A DNA stretch of 64,000 bases, taken from contig NZ_CP030082.1 of NCBI RefSeq assembly GCF_006874645.1, forward strand, positions 1,984,001 to 2,048,000. The letters run 5' to 3'. A program made the position numbers and the translations under genes. This DNA is from Bdellovibrio sp. ZAP7. GTDB lineage: Bacteria > Bdellovibrionota > Bdellovibrionia > Bdellovibrionales > Bdellovibrionaceae. Shown one piece after another: positions 26,854 to 35,942 of this stretch. The stretch's first letter is position 1; each line of letters begins with the position of its first letter. The notes beneath the pieces were generated by a model that saw only the letters and a program-made list of their open reading frames with translations, did no database searches and was not told the DNA's origin.

Positions 26854-28512
26854 TTGAACGACATACAGAAGTGGATACGCATTCGTAAAGATCTCTATTT
26901 GCAAATGGAGAAACAAGTCCGTCATCGTCTGGGGGAAGATACCCCAGAGTTGATGCGTTATCATAAAACCTATCAAGGTGAGTTTACCCGTAAATGGCAG
27001 CCGGCCGCACCTGCGGACCTGTGGGAGCAAATTGCGAATTCTCAAGTGGTTCTTATGGGGGATTTTCATGCTCTTCATCAATCACAAAAAGCTCAGCTTC
27101 GTGTCTTAAGAAATATTCCTAAGGAACGTAAAACGGTTTTGGCTGTGGAGTTTTTTGATGCTGCTGACCAGTCAAAAATTGATAAATTCATGCAAGGCAA
27201 AATGGCTGAAAAGGATTTTTTAAAAGCCATCAAATGGGAAACGCGATGGGGTTTTCCATGGGAGCACTATCGGCCTCTTTTGCGTTACGCTCAGAAACAT
27301 AAGATTTCCGTGTATGGTCTTAATAAGTCCTTCACAAAACGAAATGCTACGACTTTAAAGTCGCGGGATGTTTTTGCCGGTAAAAAAATTGCAGAACTGA
27401 CCAAGGCGCACCCGGAGAGTCTGATCTTTGTGATTTACGGTGATTTGCATCTGGCTTCGGCACACATTCCCGCTGAAATTCAAAAAAATCTGGGTAAGCC
27501 ATTTTCGAAAAATGTTCTTAGTATCTTTCAAAATGCGGAAAAGATCTATTTCCAGCTTTTAAATCAAGGTGCCGAGGGAAATACTGACCTCATTCGTATC
27601 AATCGCAACACCTTTTGTCTGATGAGTGTTCCGCCCTGGGTGAAATGGCAAAACTATTTGATGTATCTAGAGCAAACTTACGACGAGGGTTTGCAATTCC
27701 AAAGTGAAGACGATGATGATTGGGATGATGACGAGGATTCTGATTTTGAACCTCTGGATTTCACGGATCACATTGGACGCTATGTAAAGATCATGGCCGA
27801 GGAATTGGGCTTGGATGTGTCCTTGTCGGCTTTGTCGGTCTACTCCGCCAATGATGATTCCTTTTGGACTCAGGTGCGTGAACATTATGACGCGAAAAAG
27901 CAGATTTGGATTCAACGTCTGATTGAGGATGAGTATTCTTTCTATTTGCCTGAAATCAGCGCGGCTTATTTGGCGCGGGGGACGGTGAATCACGCGTCAA
28001 CTTTAGCGATGCAGTACATTCATGCTCAGGTGAGTGGAAGTAAGAATTTGTTTTGGGAAATGCCCCAAGACTTTCTGCGCTGGATTTGGATGGAGGCAGT
28101 TGCTTATTTTGGATCCAAAATGATCAATCCAAAAAGAAAGACCGACACCATTGCGGATATCAAAGCAAGCTTGGTGCATAAGGATTCGTCCGATATTGGT
28201 AAAGAGGCTTTGCAGCTGGCTCTTGCTCAGAAAATGCATGAGTTGATGGTGATCACGGGGGTTCCGGGTCATAAGCTTCAAGCTAAACCTCGTCGCAAAG
28301 CGAGCTATATGGTGGCGGCGACTTTACTTGGAGGCATGATGGGGGAGCGTCTTTTCTTTGGATATCAAAAGAAGCTCTTAAAGGCGTCGACAATGGCGTC
28401 TTTCATGCAAAAACCTATGGATAATGAAAACTTCGAAGTAGCGTATTATGGCATGTTGGAAATTGTAGAGTCATTGCCAACACCGTTTCACAGTAAAAAG
28501 GAAAAGCTATGA
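26854..28512 (+). CDS. ChaN-like (haem-regulated DUF399) protein with long C-terminal extension
   Basis: The start is TTG 26854 with AGGAAG six bases upstream; the longer frame would run into the divergent gene. Residues about 50-270 match the ChaN/DUF399 fold (VVLMGDFHALHQSQ, LAVEFFDAADQ, VIYGDLHLASAHIP). ChaN of Campylobacter binds haem as a lipoprotein, but no lipobox or signal is seen here, so this one is probably cytoplasmic. A strongly acidic linker (EDDDDWDDDEDSDFEP) joins it to a helical C-terminal domain of about 220 residues I do not recognise. It overlaps the next gene by 4 bases. Confidence 0.8.
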   Translation: MNDIQKWIRIRKDLYLQMEKQVRHRLGEDTPELMRYHKTYQGEFTRKWQPAAPADLWEQIANSQVVLMGDFHALHQSQKAQLRVLRNIPKERKTVLAVEFFDAADQSKIDKFMQGKMAEKDFLKAIKWETRWGFPWEHYRPLLRYAQKHKISVYGLNKSFTKRNATTLKSRDVFAGKKIAELTKAHPESLIFVIYGDLHLASAHIPAEIQKNLGKPFSKNVLSIFQNAEKIYFQLLNQGAEGNTDLIRINRNTFCLMSVPPWVKWQNYLMYLEQTYDEGLQFQSEDDDDWDDDEDSDFEPLDFTDHIGRYVKIMAEELGLDVSLSALSVYSANDDSFWTQVREHYDAKKQIWIQRLIEDEYSFYLPEISAAYLARGTVNHASTLAMQYIHAQVSGSKNLFWEMPQDFLRWIWMEAVAYFGSKMINPKRKTDTIADIKASLVHKDSSDIGKEALQLALAQKMHELMVITGVPGHKLQAKPRRKASYMVAATLLGGMMGERLFFGYQKKLLKASTMASFMQKPMDNENFEVAYYGMLEIVESLPTPFHSKKEKL

Positions 28513-28955
28513 AAAAAACCTGGTTTCGCAGCATTCAACTAAAACCTGTGGGTCCGTTCAGTCTGGAAGAGATGCGCGCCTTTATTCATCGTGGTGAAGT
28601 TGGTTTGCTGGATTTAGTTTTGGATGAGAGTCATGGCGATGTGTGGAAGCCCGCAGCCGAGTGGAGTGTCTTTGAGCTGTCATTGTTCCCCGCAGCTCAG
28701 TCGTTTATTCCTGGAGTGGAGCTTGATGAAAACCTTCCGGAATGGGTGGTTTTGGTGGAGCAGAAAGGTTCCGCTCCATTGCAAGAAGGTCCTTATTCAA
28801 TTGCCAATATTAAAAATGGAATCCGTTCAGGAAAATTTTCGCCCTATCAGCATATTTGGAAAAGCGGATTAAGTGGCTGGTGTCAGGTGAAGGATCGGCC
28901 TGAGTTTTATGCGTCAATTACGTCGGAGCAGTTAAGCCCCGAAGGAACTAATTAA
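28509..28955 (+). CDS. Protein with two GYF_2-like repeats
   Basis: Two segments share the pattern of GYF_2 domains: residues 4-52 (WFRSIQLKPVGPFSLEEMRAF, ending in VWKPAAEW) and 78-130 (WVVLVEQKG, EGPYSIANIKNGIRSGKF, IWKSGLSGWCQV). GYF_2 domains are small interaction modules. The gene begins 4 bases inside the ChaN-like gene, so the products probably work together. Its 3' end overlaps the convergent HU gene by 8 bases. Confidence 0.7.
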   Translation: MKKTWFRSIQLKPVGPFSLEEMRAFIHRGEVGLLDLVLDESHGDVWKPAAEWSVFELSLFPAAQSFIPGVELDENLPEWVVLVEQKGSAPLQEGPYSIANIKNGIRSGKFSPYQHIWKSGLSGWCQVKDRPEFYASITSEQLSPEGTN

Positions 28956-29220
28956 GAGCGTCTTTTAGGTCTTTACCTGGTTTAAAGCGGGGCACGTGGG
29001 CACTCGGGATTTTCACCACTTGGCCTGTTTTTGGATTGCGACCCTGACGAGGCTTGCGAGTGGCTTTAGAGAATGTGCCAAAGCCCACGAGCTTTACTTC
29101 GTCACCTTTTTTAAGTGCTTCTTGAATTACACGAAGGGTAGCGTCAAGGATATTTTCTGATTGAGCTTTCGTAGATTTTGTACGTTCAGCGATGATTTCG
29201 ATCAGTTGAGCTTTGTTCAT
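28948..29220 (-). CDS. HU-type histone-like DNA-binding protein
   Basis: The 90-residue product is a canonical HU: MNKAQLIEIIAERT, the GDEVKLVGFGTFSKATRKPRQGRNPKTG arm region, and KIPSAHVPRFKPGKDLKDALN. HU dimers bend DNA and organise the nucleoid. It may be HU-alpha- or HU-beta-like; I cannot separate them. The start has AAAGGA upstream. Confidence 0.96.
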   Translation of the reverse strand: MNKAQLIEIIAERTKSTKAQSENILDATLRVIQEALKKGDEVKLVGFGTFSKATRKPRQGRNPKTGQVVKIPSAHVPRFKPGKDLKDALN

Positions 29221-29308
29221 TGCTAATATCCTTTAGATTGCAGGGAATGAACACTAAATTTTGCTAAGAAAATGGTCAAGTTAAAATTAGAAATGGGAGA
29301 GTTTTTCG

Positions 29309-30034
29309 ATGAATAATTTGTTTCGAACCTTAGTCATTTTGTTGTTTCCATTGACTTTATCTGCGCAGCAAAAAGTTGCTGCTCAGCTGTATGGTTTGAA
29401 GTCGGAACGAAAGCAAAAGCTCTATGACTTGACGGTTGATTTTTCTCAGCAGGGGGCGGAAATTCTTGTGCAGAGCGATTTTCGTGACACGGATGGGAAA
29501 ATGGTGGTCGCGGAAAAAGGTGTTGTCGCAGGCGATAGAATTCTTCGTTATGAAATTGTAAGGCCCCAGACTTCCGAGAAAGGCACCATCGTTGTCGATA
29601 GCGAGAAAATCAAATTCGAATACGAAGGCGCTGACGGAAAGAAAAAATCAGCTGAAGAAAAAGCCAGGGGTTTGATAGTATGTTCTTCCAGTTTTGCTTT
29701 GTTTGTTAAGTCCCATTTTGAGCAATTGAAAAAAGGCGAAGACATAGCCATCCGTTTTGCGGTGTGGGATCGCTTGGAAACTGTTGGGTTCACGCTTCGT
29801 AACCTTGGTATCAAAGAAATTGATGGTGAAAAGATGATGGAAGTACAGATGAAGCCGACAAGTTTTGTGATTGCTGCTTTAGTCGATCCTGTCCATTTCT
29901 GGTTTGCTGAAAAAGACCAAACTTTGAGAGTGATGAAGGGCCGCGTGGCTCCTAAGCAGATGAAGGATGGTAAGTGGAAAGACCTCGACGCTGAGGTTGT
30001 CTATACTATGGTCCAGACTCCAGTCTCAAAATAA
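29309..30034 (+). CDS. Secreted protein of unknown function
   Basis: I do not recognise this 241-residue protein. The signal peptide MNNLFRTLVILLFPLTLSAQ is clear, with cleavage expected near SAQ. The mature part is strand-rich (KLYDLTVDFSQQGAEILVQSDFRDTDGK, GTIVVDSEKIKFEYEGADGKKK, EVQMKPTSFVIAALVDPVHFWF), suggesting a periplasmic beta fold of the LolA/lipoprotein-sorting kind, but the resemblance is loose. It is the first of three same-strand envelope genes that lead to the coiled-coil gene at 31591. Confidence 0.65.
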   Translation: MNNLFRTLVILLFPLTLSAQQKVAAQLYGLKSERKQKLYDLTVDFSQQGAEILVQSDFRDTDGKMVVAEKGVVAGDRILRYEIVRPQTSEKGTIVVDSEKIKFEYEGADGKKKSAEEKARGLIVCSSSFALFVKSHFEQLKKGEDIAIRFAVWDRLETVGFTLRNLGIKEIDGEKMMEVQMKPTSFVIAALVDPVHFWFAEKDQTLRVMKGRVAPKQMKDGKWKDLDAEVVYTMVQTPVSK

Positions 30035-30076
30035 TACAGTCTCAATTTTTACCTGTTTCCCGCCGATAAGTGGGGC

Positions 30077-30757
30077 ATGAAGAATCAGGACTCTCTCTTT
30101 GTAGTTTTCTGCTTGTGCCTCACGATCGGCATCGTTGCGGTCTATGGAGTGCTTGTTGGGCACTTTAACGGTCATCAGAAATATGAAATTCAAATCTCCG
30201 CTCTCAATAAAAAAGTTGAGAAGGAGCAATTCAATAATTCTTTGTTAAGTTATCAACTTAAGGATTTTCAACAAACTGTTGCTCAAGTCCTTCCGGATAA
30301 TAAAACATTGCAGGCCAAGTTTGAAGTGAGCAATCTGGCGTCTGCAGTTCGCTCTCCAGCCAGTGAATCCGCTATTGATCTGTCGCCGATCATTTTTGAA
30401 CGCGCAAAAAAATACTTCACTCAGCAAAGCTACGATAAAGCCATCAAAGAATTCAATAACTTGTTGGATAAATATCCACTGAGTTCTCATGGTGTTGAAG
30501 CTCACTTTTTTATAGCTGAAAGTTACTTCCTGAAAAAGGATTTCCGTAATTCTTTGGCGACTATTGATGATATGGTGACTCAGTATCCAGATAATGACCT
30601 GACAGGTTTCATTTTGCTTCGCATGGGGCAAATCAGTGAAATCAATAATCAGGTGGATGAGGCGTCTGAGGTCTATAACACCGTTCTAAAAAACTTCAAA
30701 AACGAAGATCTTCGTAAGCAAGCCCGCAAGCTTGCTCAAAGCGTGGAATTCAAATAA
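30077..30757 (+). CDS. Membrane-anchored TPR protein (CpoB/YbgF-like)
   Basis: A signal anchor (FVVFCLCLTIGIVAVYGVLV) is followed by a coiled coil (IQISALNKKVEKEQFNNSLLSYQLKDFQQTV) and at least two tetratricopeptide repeats (AKKYFTQQSYDKAIKEFNNLLDKYPLSSHGVEAHFFIAESYFLKKDFRNS and the next). This coiled coil plus C-terminal TPR order matches CpoB, which links outer-membrane constriction to septal murein synthesis, but CpoB is normally cleaved and sits beside tol-pal genes, which are absent here. The stop overlaps the next start by one base. Confidence 0.75.
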   Translation: MKNQDSLFVVFCLCLTIGIVAVYGVLVGHFNGHQKYEIQISALNKKVEKEQFNNSLLSYQLKDFQQTVAQVLPDNKTLQAKFEVSNLASAVRSPASESAIDLSPIIFERAKKYFTQQSYDKAIKEFNNLLDKYPLSSHGVEAHFFIAESYFLKKDFRNSLATIDDMVTQYPDNDLTGFILLRMGQISEINNQVDEASEVYNTVLKNFKNEDLRKQARKLAQSVEFK

Positions 30758-31494
30758 TGAAGAAGGCCTTTCAGATTCTTCTTTTTGTGATGGCGTTTCA
30801 AATGGAGGTTCGAGTTCGTGCCTCCGCAGATACGTTGCAGCAGCCTTCGGGTTGTTTGAAATCCGCAGACAGTTGCGCGATTCACGTTCTGGGTTCTCCG
30901 TTTCACTTAAAACAAGAAGAACTGGAATTGCACTCAGCTGAAGGTTCAACTTTAATGCGTCTGTCGCAGGCCCAATGGCGTTTGGTAAAAGGTGTGTTGT
31001 GGGTCGAGGAAGCTCCGCAAGTGACTGTTGAAACACCTTATGCGACTGCAAAAGCAGCTCATGGCCAGTATTGGTTAATTGACCGTGGTGAAAAGCTTGT
31101 GATTCGTAATATCAATGCTGACTTAAATGTTGTCCTAAGAGACGGCAAAAAAATGGACGTGCCTGCAGGATTTGAATTCTGGGTTGCTGGGATCAATTCC
31201 AAAGGAAAGAATGAATATGGCATGATTCAAACGGTGGACATGAAGGATCATCTGGTGCTTTGGAATAAATTGTTTAAAGGCACTAAAGAGCAGTTTAAAA
31301 CAGAAGTGACTGAGCTTCGTGAAAACTGGAAAGATCTGGCTGAACGCGGTGGCAGCCTTTATGAAAAGATAGCCCTTCGTCAGATTGCTTCCATCCAAGA
31401 AAGCCAACGAATTGAAGCTGAGAAAAAGCGCCAGGCTCAGATGGAGCGCCAGAAAACCCGTGAATTAATGTACAAACGTGCCTTCGACAGATGA
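30757..31494 (+). CDS. Secreted FecR-like domain protein with charged C-terminal helix
   Basis: After a signal peptide (MKKAFQILLFVMAFQMEVRVRA), residues about 40-150 look like a FecR-type beta domain (ALWRL/VEEAPQVTVETPYATAKAAHGQYWLIDRGEKLVIRN pattern). The last 60 residues form a Gln/Glu/Lys/Arg helix (ASIQESQRIEAEKKRQAQMERQ). Two Cys (GCLKSADSCA) near the N-terminus can pair. Family assignment is tentative. It overlaps the TPR gene by one base, so the two are probably translated together. Confidence 0.6.
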   Translation: MKKAFQILLFVMAFQMEVRVRASADTLQQPSGCLKSADSCAIHVLGSPFHLKQEELELHSAEGSTLMRLSQAQWRLVKGVLWVEEAPQVTVETPYATAKAAHGQYWLIDRGEKLVIRNINADLNVVLRDGKKMDVPAGFEFWVAGINSKGKNEYGMIQTVDMKDHLVLWNKLFKGTKEQFKTEVTELRENWKDLAERGGSLYEKIALRQIASIQESQRIEAEKKRQAQMERQKTRELMYKRAFDR

Positions 31495-31590
31495 TTCCAT
31501 TAAAACTTAGGTCCTGATTTCCGTTTTGAAAACCGAGTCCTGAAGTTTCTTCCGGCTGTACATGCTATTCTGCAGGCTGGGAGGATAAGG

Positions 31591-33264
31591 ATGTCTTCTA
31601 TTTCATCAGACCGCTCGCGCCAGGACGATACAATTAGACAGACTCGTGAAGAGTATGAGAATCGGGAAACCGAGAATGCCAAGCGCCGCAATGCGGAAAT
31701 CAAGCGCCTTGAAAAACGCTATCATGACGATGTTAAAGCCATCACGGATAGTTATGAAAACAAGCTAGATACTTTGAATCAACGCAATCGAGATTTGTTG
31801 ACGGAAAAAGATTTCGACAACAATCGTAAGATTGATGAAGTTCGCAATACGTATCGCGAATCTTTGCGCAATAAAACAGAAGAATCCTATAATGACCGCG
31901 CTTTGATGCGTGAGTCGTATGAAGCCCAAATTGATAAGCAAAAAAAGGTCAATGAGTCTCAGAAAGAAAATCTGGCTGGACAGTTGACTACCGAAATCAA
32001 AAATCGTGACGATCAAATGCAGCGCATGAGTAATGAAAATCGTCAGCGCGCCCGTGAGGACGTGGCCAAAAATACGCGTCGCTTGAATGATGCTCATGAA
32101 AAAGAGAGAGATGCGATGGCGAGCTCTCATCAGCAAGAGCTTGCGACAAAAAGTCGTGCCACGAATGAAATGCGCAAATCCTATGAGTCTCGCTTGAAAG
32201 AAAGCGAACGTATGCGCAATGATCAAAAAGAAAGTCTTCAGCAGAAGATCGCGGATGTCATTACGAATGATAAAGAAATGTATTCTGATAACTTGAACAT
32301 GAAGCAGGAAGTGATGAATTCCGAGCTGAATCGTGTTCGTGATAAGTATCAAAATACTTTGGAGAGCAAAGTGCAGTCTATCGACGAGCAGAATGCAGAG
32401 TTCCGTGATACGGTGAATGATCGTATTTCGACTCAAGTGCGCTCTCGAGACTCTCAAATTCAACGTCTGAATAGCCGCTTGAATAATGAAATGGCTAAGA
32501 ATGAAAAACTGCGCGGTATTGAGAGAAAAAATCTGACTCAAGCCTATGAAAAGCAGATGGACATTGTTGAGCAACGCCGTGAAGATGCGGTGAATGATAT
32601 GCGTGCCTTATCAAATGAGCGCATTGACAAAATGAATCAAAAAAATCAGCAGCTTTTGCATAATGTGGACCGTGAGTATCAATCGCAGGCTAATGTAACG
32701 AATTCGCGAATGTCAGCGGATCGAGAGATGATGAAAGCAAGCCACGAGGATCAAATGATCCAAGTGAATAACTCTGCGGAAACTCGTGTTAAAAAGATCA
32801 CGGATCTTTCCAATAAAAATGCAAAAAAATTGGGCGAATACTACGGTAGTTCTTTAGATCAAATGGAAGAGAACTATAGCCAACGTATGGAAGGTCAGCG
32901 TCAGCGTTTCACAGAAGACCAAGTGGCTAATAACAAAGCCATGACGGAGCGTTTCCGTGGCATGGAGCAGAGCTTCAACGCGAAACTTGAGCAAACTGTG
33001 AAGACATACGAGGACAAATTGGCTTCGATGAAAGACAATCAAGATCGCGAAATCAAGCGTCTTGAGAAGTTGTATTCACAACGTATGCAAGATCAAGGCA
33101 AGGCGAGTAAGAATGAGAAAGATTCTGTGGCCATGCAATATGAAGCGAAGCTTGCGCAACTCAGTGAGTCGCACAACGATCAGATTGAGAGAATGAATAG
33201 ACGCCACCAGGAGGATATGCAAAACTTGTCTGTAAAGATGAGTTCATACTCTAGGAAGGCATAG
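31591..33264 (+). CDS. Large coiled-coil filament-like protein
   Basis: Nearly all 557 residues are charged and polar with irregular heptads (Arg, Lys, Glu, Asp, Asn, Gln, Met), little Pro or Gly and no signal peptide or membrane segment. Many blocks of similar pattern recur, such as Y-E-x-K-L-D-x-L-N-Q-R, YESRLKESERMRND and YEDKLASMKDNQDR, each spaced by several tens of residues. This is what an intermediate-filament-like or scaffold protein would look like. Bdellovibrio is known to have a coiled-coil cytoskeletal protein (CCRP), though I cannot assign identity. The pyruvate kinase gene starts 4 bases after its stop, so the two are likely one transcript. Confidence 0.8.
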   Translation: MSSISSDRSRQDDTIRQTREEYENRETENAKRRNAEIKRLEKRYHDDVKAITDSYENKLDTLNQRNRDLLTEKDFDNNRKIDEVRNTYRESLRNKTEESYNDRALMRESYEAQIDKQKKVNESQKENLAGQLTTEIKNRDDQMQRMSNENRQRAREDVAKNTRRLNDAHEKERDAMASSHQQELATKSRATNEMRKSYESRLKESERMRNDQKESLQQKIADVITNDKEMYSDNLNMKQEVMNSELNRVRDKYQNTLESKVQSIDEQNAEFRDTVNDRISTQVRSRDSQIQRLNSRLNNEMAKNEKLRGIERKNLTQAYEKQMDIVEQRREDAVNDMRALSNERIDKMNQKNQQLLHNVDREYQSQANVTNSRMSADREMMKASHEDQMIQVNNSAETRVKKITDLSNKNAKKLGEYYGSSLDQMEENYSQRMEGQRQRFTEDQVANNKAMTERFRGMEQSFNAKLEQTVKTYEDKLASMKDNQDREIKRLEKLYSQRMQDQGKASKNEKDSVAMQYEAKLAQLSESHNDQIERMNRRHQEDMQNLSVKMSSYSRKA

Positions 33265-33268
33265 GTTC

Positions 33269-34756
33269 ATGCTAGCAGATCGACGAGCAAAAATTGTGGC
33301 GACCATTGGGCCGTCAACTCGTGATGAGAAAAATCTAGAAAAAGCAATTAAGGCGGGCATGAACGTGGCTCGCCTTAACTTTTCCCACGGTGCACATGAA
33401 GATCACCTGAAGGTGATCCACTCACTTCGTAAACTTTCAAAAGAGTTGAAGGCGCCGGTTACAATCCTTCAGGATTTACAGGGGCCGAAAGTTCGCGTTG
33501 GTAAAATTGAAGGCGGGAAGATTGAAATTAAACCCGGCGAAAAATTTACTTTCACGACAGCACCTGTCTTGGGCCGTCAGGGCCTTATCCCATCTGACTT
33601 TAAAGAATTGCCTCTGGCTTGTACTCCAGGCACGCGCATCCTTTTGGATGACGGCTTGATGCAAGTGGAAGTTTTGCAAGTTCGCGGTGACGAAGTTGAC
33701 GTTGTCGTTATCGACGGCGGTATCTTGAAAGATCGCAAAGGCATGAACTTGCCAGGCGTGAATCTGCCTGTGGATCCAATGACTCCGAAAGATTTGGAAG
33801 ACCTGGAATTTGGGATTGCGAATAAAGTGGATTATATCGCTTTAAGTTTTGTGCGCCATGCGCGCGATATTCGCAAACTTCGTGAAATTATCGAAGCTCG
33901 TGGTTCTCAGGCTAAGATTGTCGCTAAAATCGAAATGATCGAAGCTATCGAAAACTTGGAAGAGATCTGTCGTCTTTCAGACGCCGTGATGGTGGCTCGC
34001 GGTGACTTGGCTGTCGAAGTCGGTCAAAGCCGTTTGCCGGGTTTCCAAAAACGTATCATCAATGTTTGCAACCAATTGGGGCGTCCTGTTATCACGGCAA
34101 CGCAAATGCTGGAGAGCATGATTGAAAACCCTCGTCCAACGCGCGCAGAGATCACTGACGTGGCGAACGCGGTTTTGGATGGTTCAGATGCCTTGATGCT
34201 TTCTGCAGAGTCTGCAAGCGGTAAGAATCCGTTTAAAGCGATTCGCACTATGCATGAGATCATTCTTGAAGTTGAGCGCAACGAAGAGGAATATTACAAA
34301 ATTTCTTTGGACAGCGAATTCCTAAGTACACCTGCATCGATCGCAGCGAGTGCTTCTTTGAGTGCTTTGAAATTGAATGCCACGGCAATCATCTGTCTAA
34401 CCAGCACAGGTAAAACTGCTAGCATTATTTCATCGTTCCGTCCTAAAGCTCGCATCATATCGGTAACTCAGCACCATGAGGTGTTGAATTCTCAGGAATT
34501 AAACTGGGGTATCCAAACCCATGCGATTAAGCCTTACAAAAACATGGAAGACATTTTGTCTGAAGTGGATCGCTTGTTGGTGACTCATGGTTTGTCTAAA
34601 ACAGGTGATAAAGTGATCGTCACGTTGGGGCAACCTATTGCGAGTGGTGTGAAGACAAATTCTTTGTATGTTCATACAGTGGGCGGAGAAGATTTGACGA
34701 AACTTCCGGATGAGCAGTTGCCACTGCGTTGTCAGGCTGATCCAAACATCGACTAA
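33269..34756 (+). CDS. pyk: Pyruvate kinase
   Basis: Pyruvate kinase makes pyruvate and ATP from phosphoenolpyruvate and ADP. The 495-residue protein has ATIGPSTRD, NVARLNFSHG, ILQDLQGPKVRVG, the substrate loop EMIEAIENLEEI, MVARGDLAVEVG and ITATQMLESM. The C-terminal allosteric domain is present (LTSTGKTASIISSFRPKARII, then GDKVIVTLGQP). It follows the coiled-coil gene by 4 bases, an unusual neighbour. Confidence 0.97.
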   Translation: MLADRRAKIVATIGPSTRDEKNLEKAIKAGMNVARLNFSHGAHEDHLKVIHSLRKLSKELKAPVTILQDLQGPKVRVGKIEGGKIEIKPGEKFTFTTAPVLGRQGLIPSDFKELPLACTPGTRILLDDGLMQVEVLQVRGDEVDVVVIDGGILKDRKGMNLPGVNLPVDPMTPKDLEDLEFGIANKVDYIALSFVRHARDIRKLREIIEARGSQAKIVAKIEMIEAIENLEEICRLSDAVMVARGDLAVEVGQSRLPGFQKRIINVCNQLGRPVITATQMLESMIENPRPTRAEITDVANAVLDGSDALMLSAESASGKNPFKAIRTMHEIILEVERNEEEYYKISLDSEFLSTPASIAASASLSALKLNATAIICLTSTGKTASIISSFRPKARIISVTQHHEVLNSQELNWGIQTHAIKPYKNMEDILSEVDRLLVTHGLSKTGDKVIVTLGQPIASGVKTNSLYVHTVGGEDLTKLPDEQLPLRCQADPNID

Positions 34757-34774
34757 TAAATCCGAAATATGTAA

Positions 34775-34810
34775 ATTAAAAAAGCCCTGGTTAACCAGGG
34801 CTTTTTTAAT
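34775..34810. terminator. Bidirectional terminator, perfect 36-base palindrome
   Basis: ATTAAAAAAGCCCTGGTT is followed directly by its exact reverse complement, giving an intrinsic hairpin with A/T tracts on both strands. It separates pyk from the convergent 34843 gene. Confidence 0.92.
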
Positions 34811-34842
34811 GCGTTGGCGCTACAAAAAACGGCAGGCGCCTT

Positions 34843-35853
34843 TTAGCGCAGTCTGCGTTTTAAGTTGTTTAGCAGGGTCCAATTGTTTGCCTGGGGTTCC
34901 ACAAACGGAAGTTCCAGCAGAACAAAAACGCTTGAGCCATCCATGATTTTTTCATTTAAGTATTTCTTTTCAATCAAGCTGTTCACGTCGTCAGGTTTGA
35001 TCAGTTGACCAAATTCTTTCACGGAATCATTTTGCAAATCCGTCAGACTGACTTTGTTTAAACCTTTTTTATCTGGTTCAACTTTTTTTGCAAAGTGAAT
35101 CAGAGCGTTTAGAACTTTACACTCTTGTTCCGTCAAAGGATCTTTTTTGTCTTTTTCTTGTTTGTAGATCCAGTCGTTGTGCCAGTCTACGAAAGCAAAA
35201 AGTTCAGCAGCTTTCATGTTAACGATTTTTTGAGTGCCATCGCCGCGGTCTTCCTGAGTAGCGAAACCCAACTCAGTCAACGCGTTTACCAGTGAGTTCA
35301 TTTTATTCGTAGCTTCCTGGAAAATTTGAATCGTATAGTTGCGAAGCAAGACCGAAGATATGCTGACGCCATTGGCTTCGGGTTTTCCATACTTATTGCA
35401 AACAAAATTGAAAATCGACATCAGCTTGTTGATCACATGAGGTGGAAAGCGCTCTTCATCGGCATTGGCTGTTTCCAGCTGCTTTAGTTTTTTATTTGAT
35501 TCGCGAATAGTCTCATTCAGGTTTTTTAGAATCGCACGAACCCATACTGGCAACTGATCTAGCTGTTTATTTAAAGATTCATAGGGGAGTGCGATTACTT
35601 CTGTTTCTTTGATTGCTTTAACGTTCGCACTGCGAGGCTTGTTGTCGAATAAACCCATTTCCCCAACCATGGAACCGGGGCTGATCTCTGCCAGAGAAAC
35701 TTCTGATTGGCCTTTTGTTTTTGTGACCGCAAGCAATCCGGATTTGATAATATACATCGCGTCCGCAGGATCACCTTCGCGAAATAAGTAATTATCTTTT
35801 GCGATCTTTTTTGCCTCAGCCACAGACAGGTCCTTCCCGAGAAATTGTTGCAT
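34843..35853 (-). CDS. Cyclic-nucleotide-binding-domain regulatory protein
   Basis: Residues about 14-115 form a cNMP-binding beta-roll: DNYLFREGDPADAMYIIKSGLLAVTK, then SPGSMVGEMGLFDNKPRSANVKAI, with the Gly-Glu-Met-Gly-Leu phosphate loop and an Arg-Ser pair as in ligand-binding members. The following 220 residues are helical and do not contain an obvious CRP-type helix-turn-helix, so it is not a plain CRP-like activator. Effector (cAMP or cyclic-di-GMP) cannot be told. It converges with pyk. Confidence 0.78.
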   Translation of the reverse strand: MQQFLGKDLSVAEAKKIAKDNYLFREGDPADAMYIIKSGLLAVTKTKGQSEVSLAEISPGSMVGEMGLFDNKPRSANVKAIKETEVIALPYESLNKQLDQLPVWVRAILKNLNETIRESNKKLKQLETANADEERFPPHVINKLMSIFNFVCNKYGKPEANGVSISSVLLRNYTIQIFQEATNKMNSLVNALTELGFATQEDRGDGTQKIVNMKAAELFAFVDWHNDWIYKQEKDKKDPLTEQECKVLNALIHFAKKVEPDKKGLNKVSLTDLQNDSVKEFGQLIKPDDVNSLIEKKYLNEKIMDGSSVFVLLELPFVEPQANNWTLLNNLKRRLR

Positions 35854-35942
35854 TTAGTATCTCGAAAAAATGCCCTGTGATCACTGGGAAAACTACGGAC
35901 TGGACTTTAGCTAGAGACAGTAGACAAAAAACCAAAGACCCT

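Noticed and set aside
31765-32574. Minus-strand 269-residue open frame opposite the coiled-coil gene
   Set aside because: The product is almost all Ile, Leu, Phe, His and Arg, as expected from the complement of Lys/Glu/Asn-rich codons, and it has no ribosome binding site.
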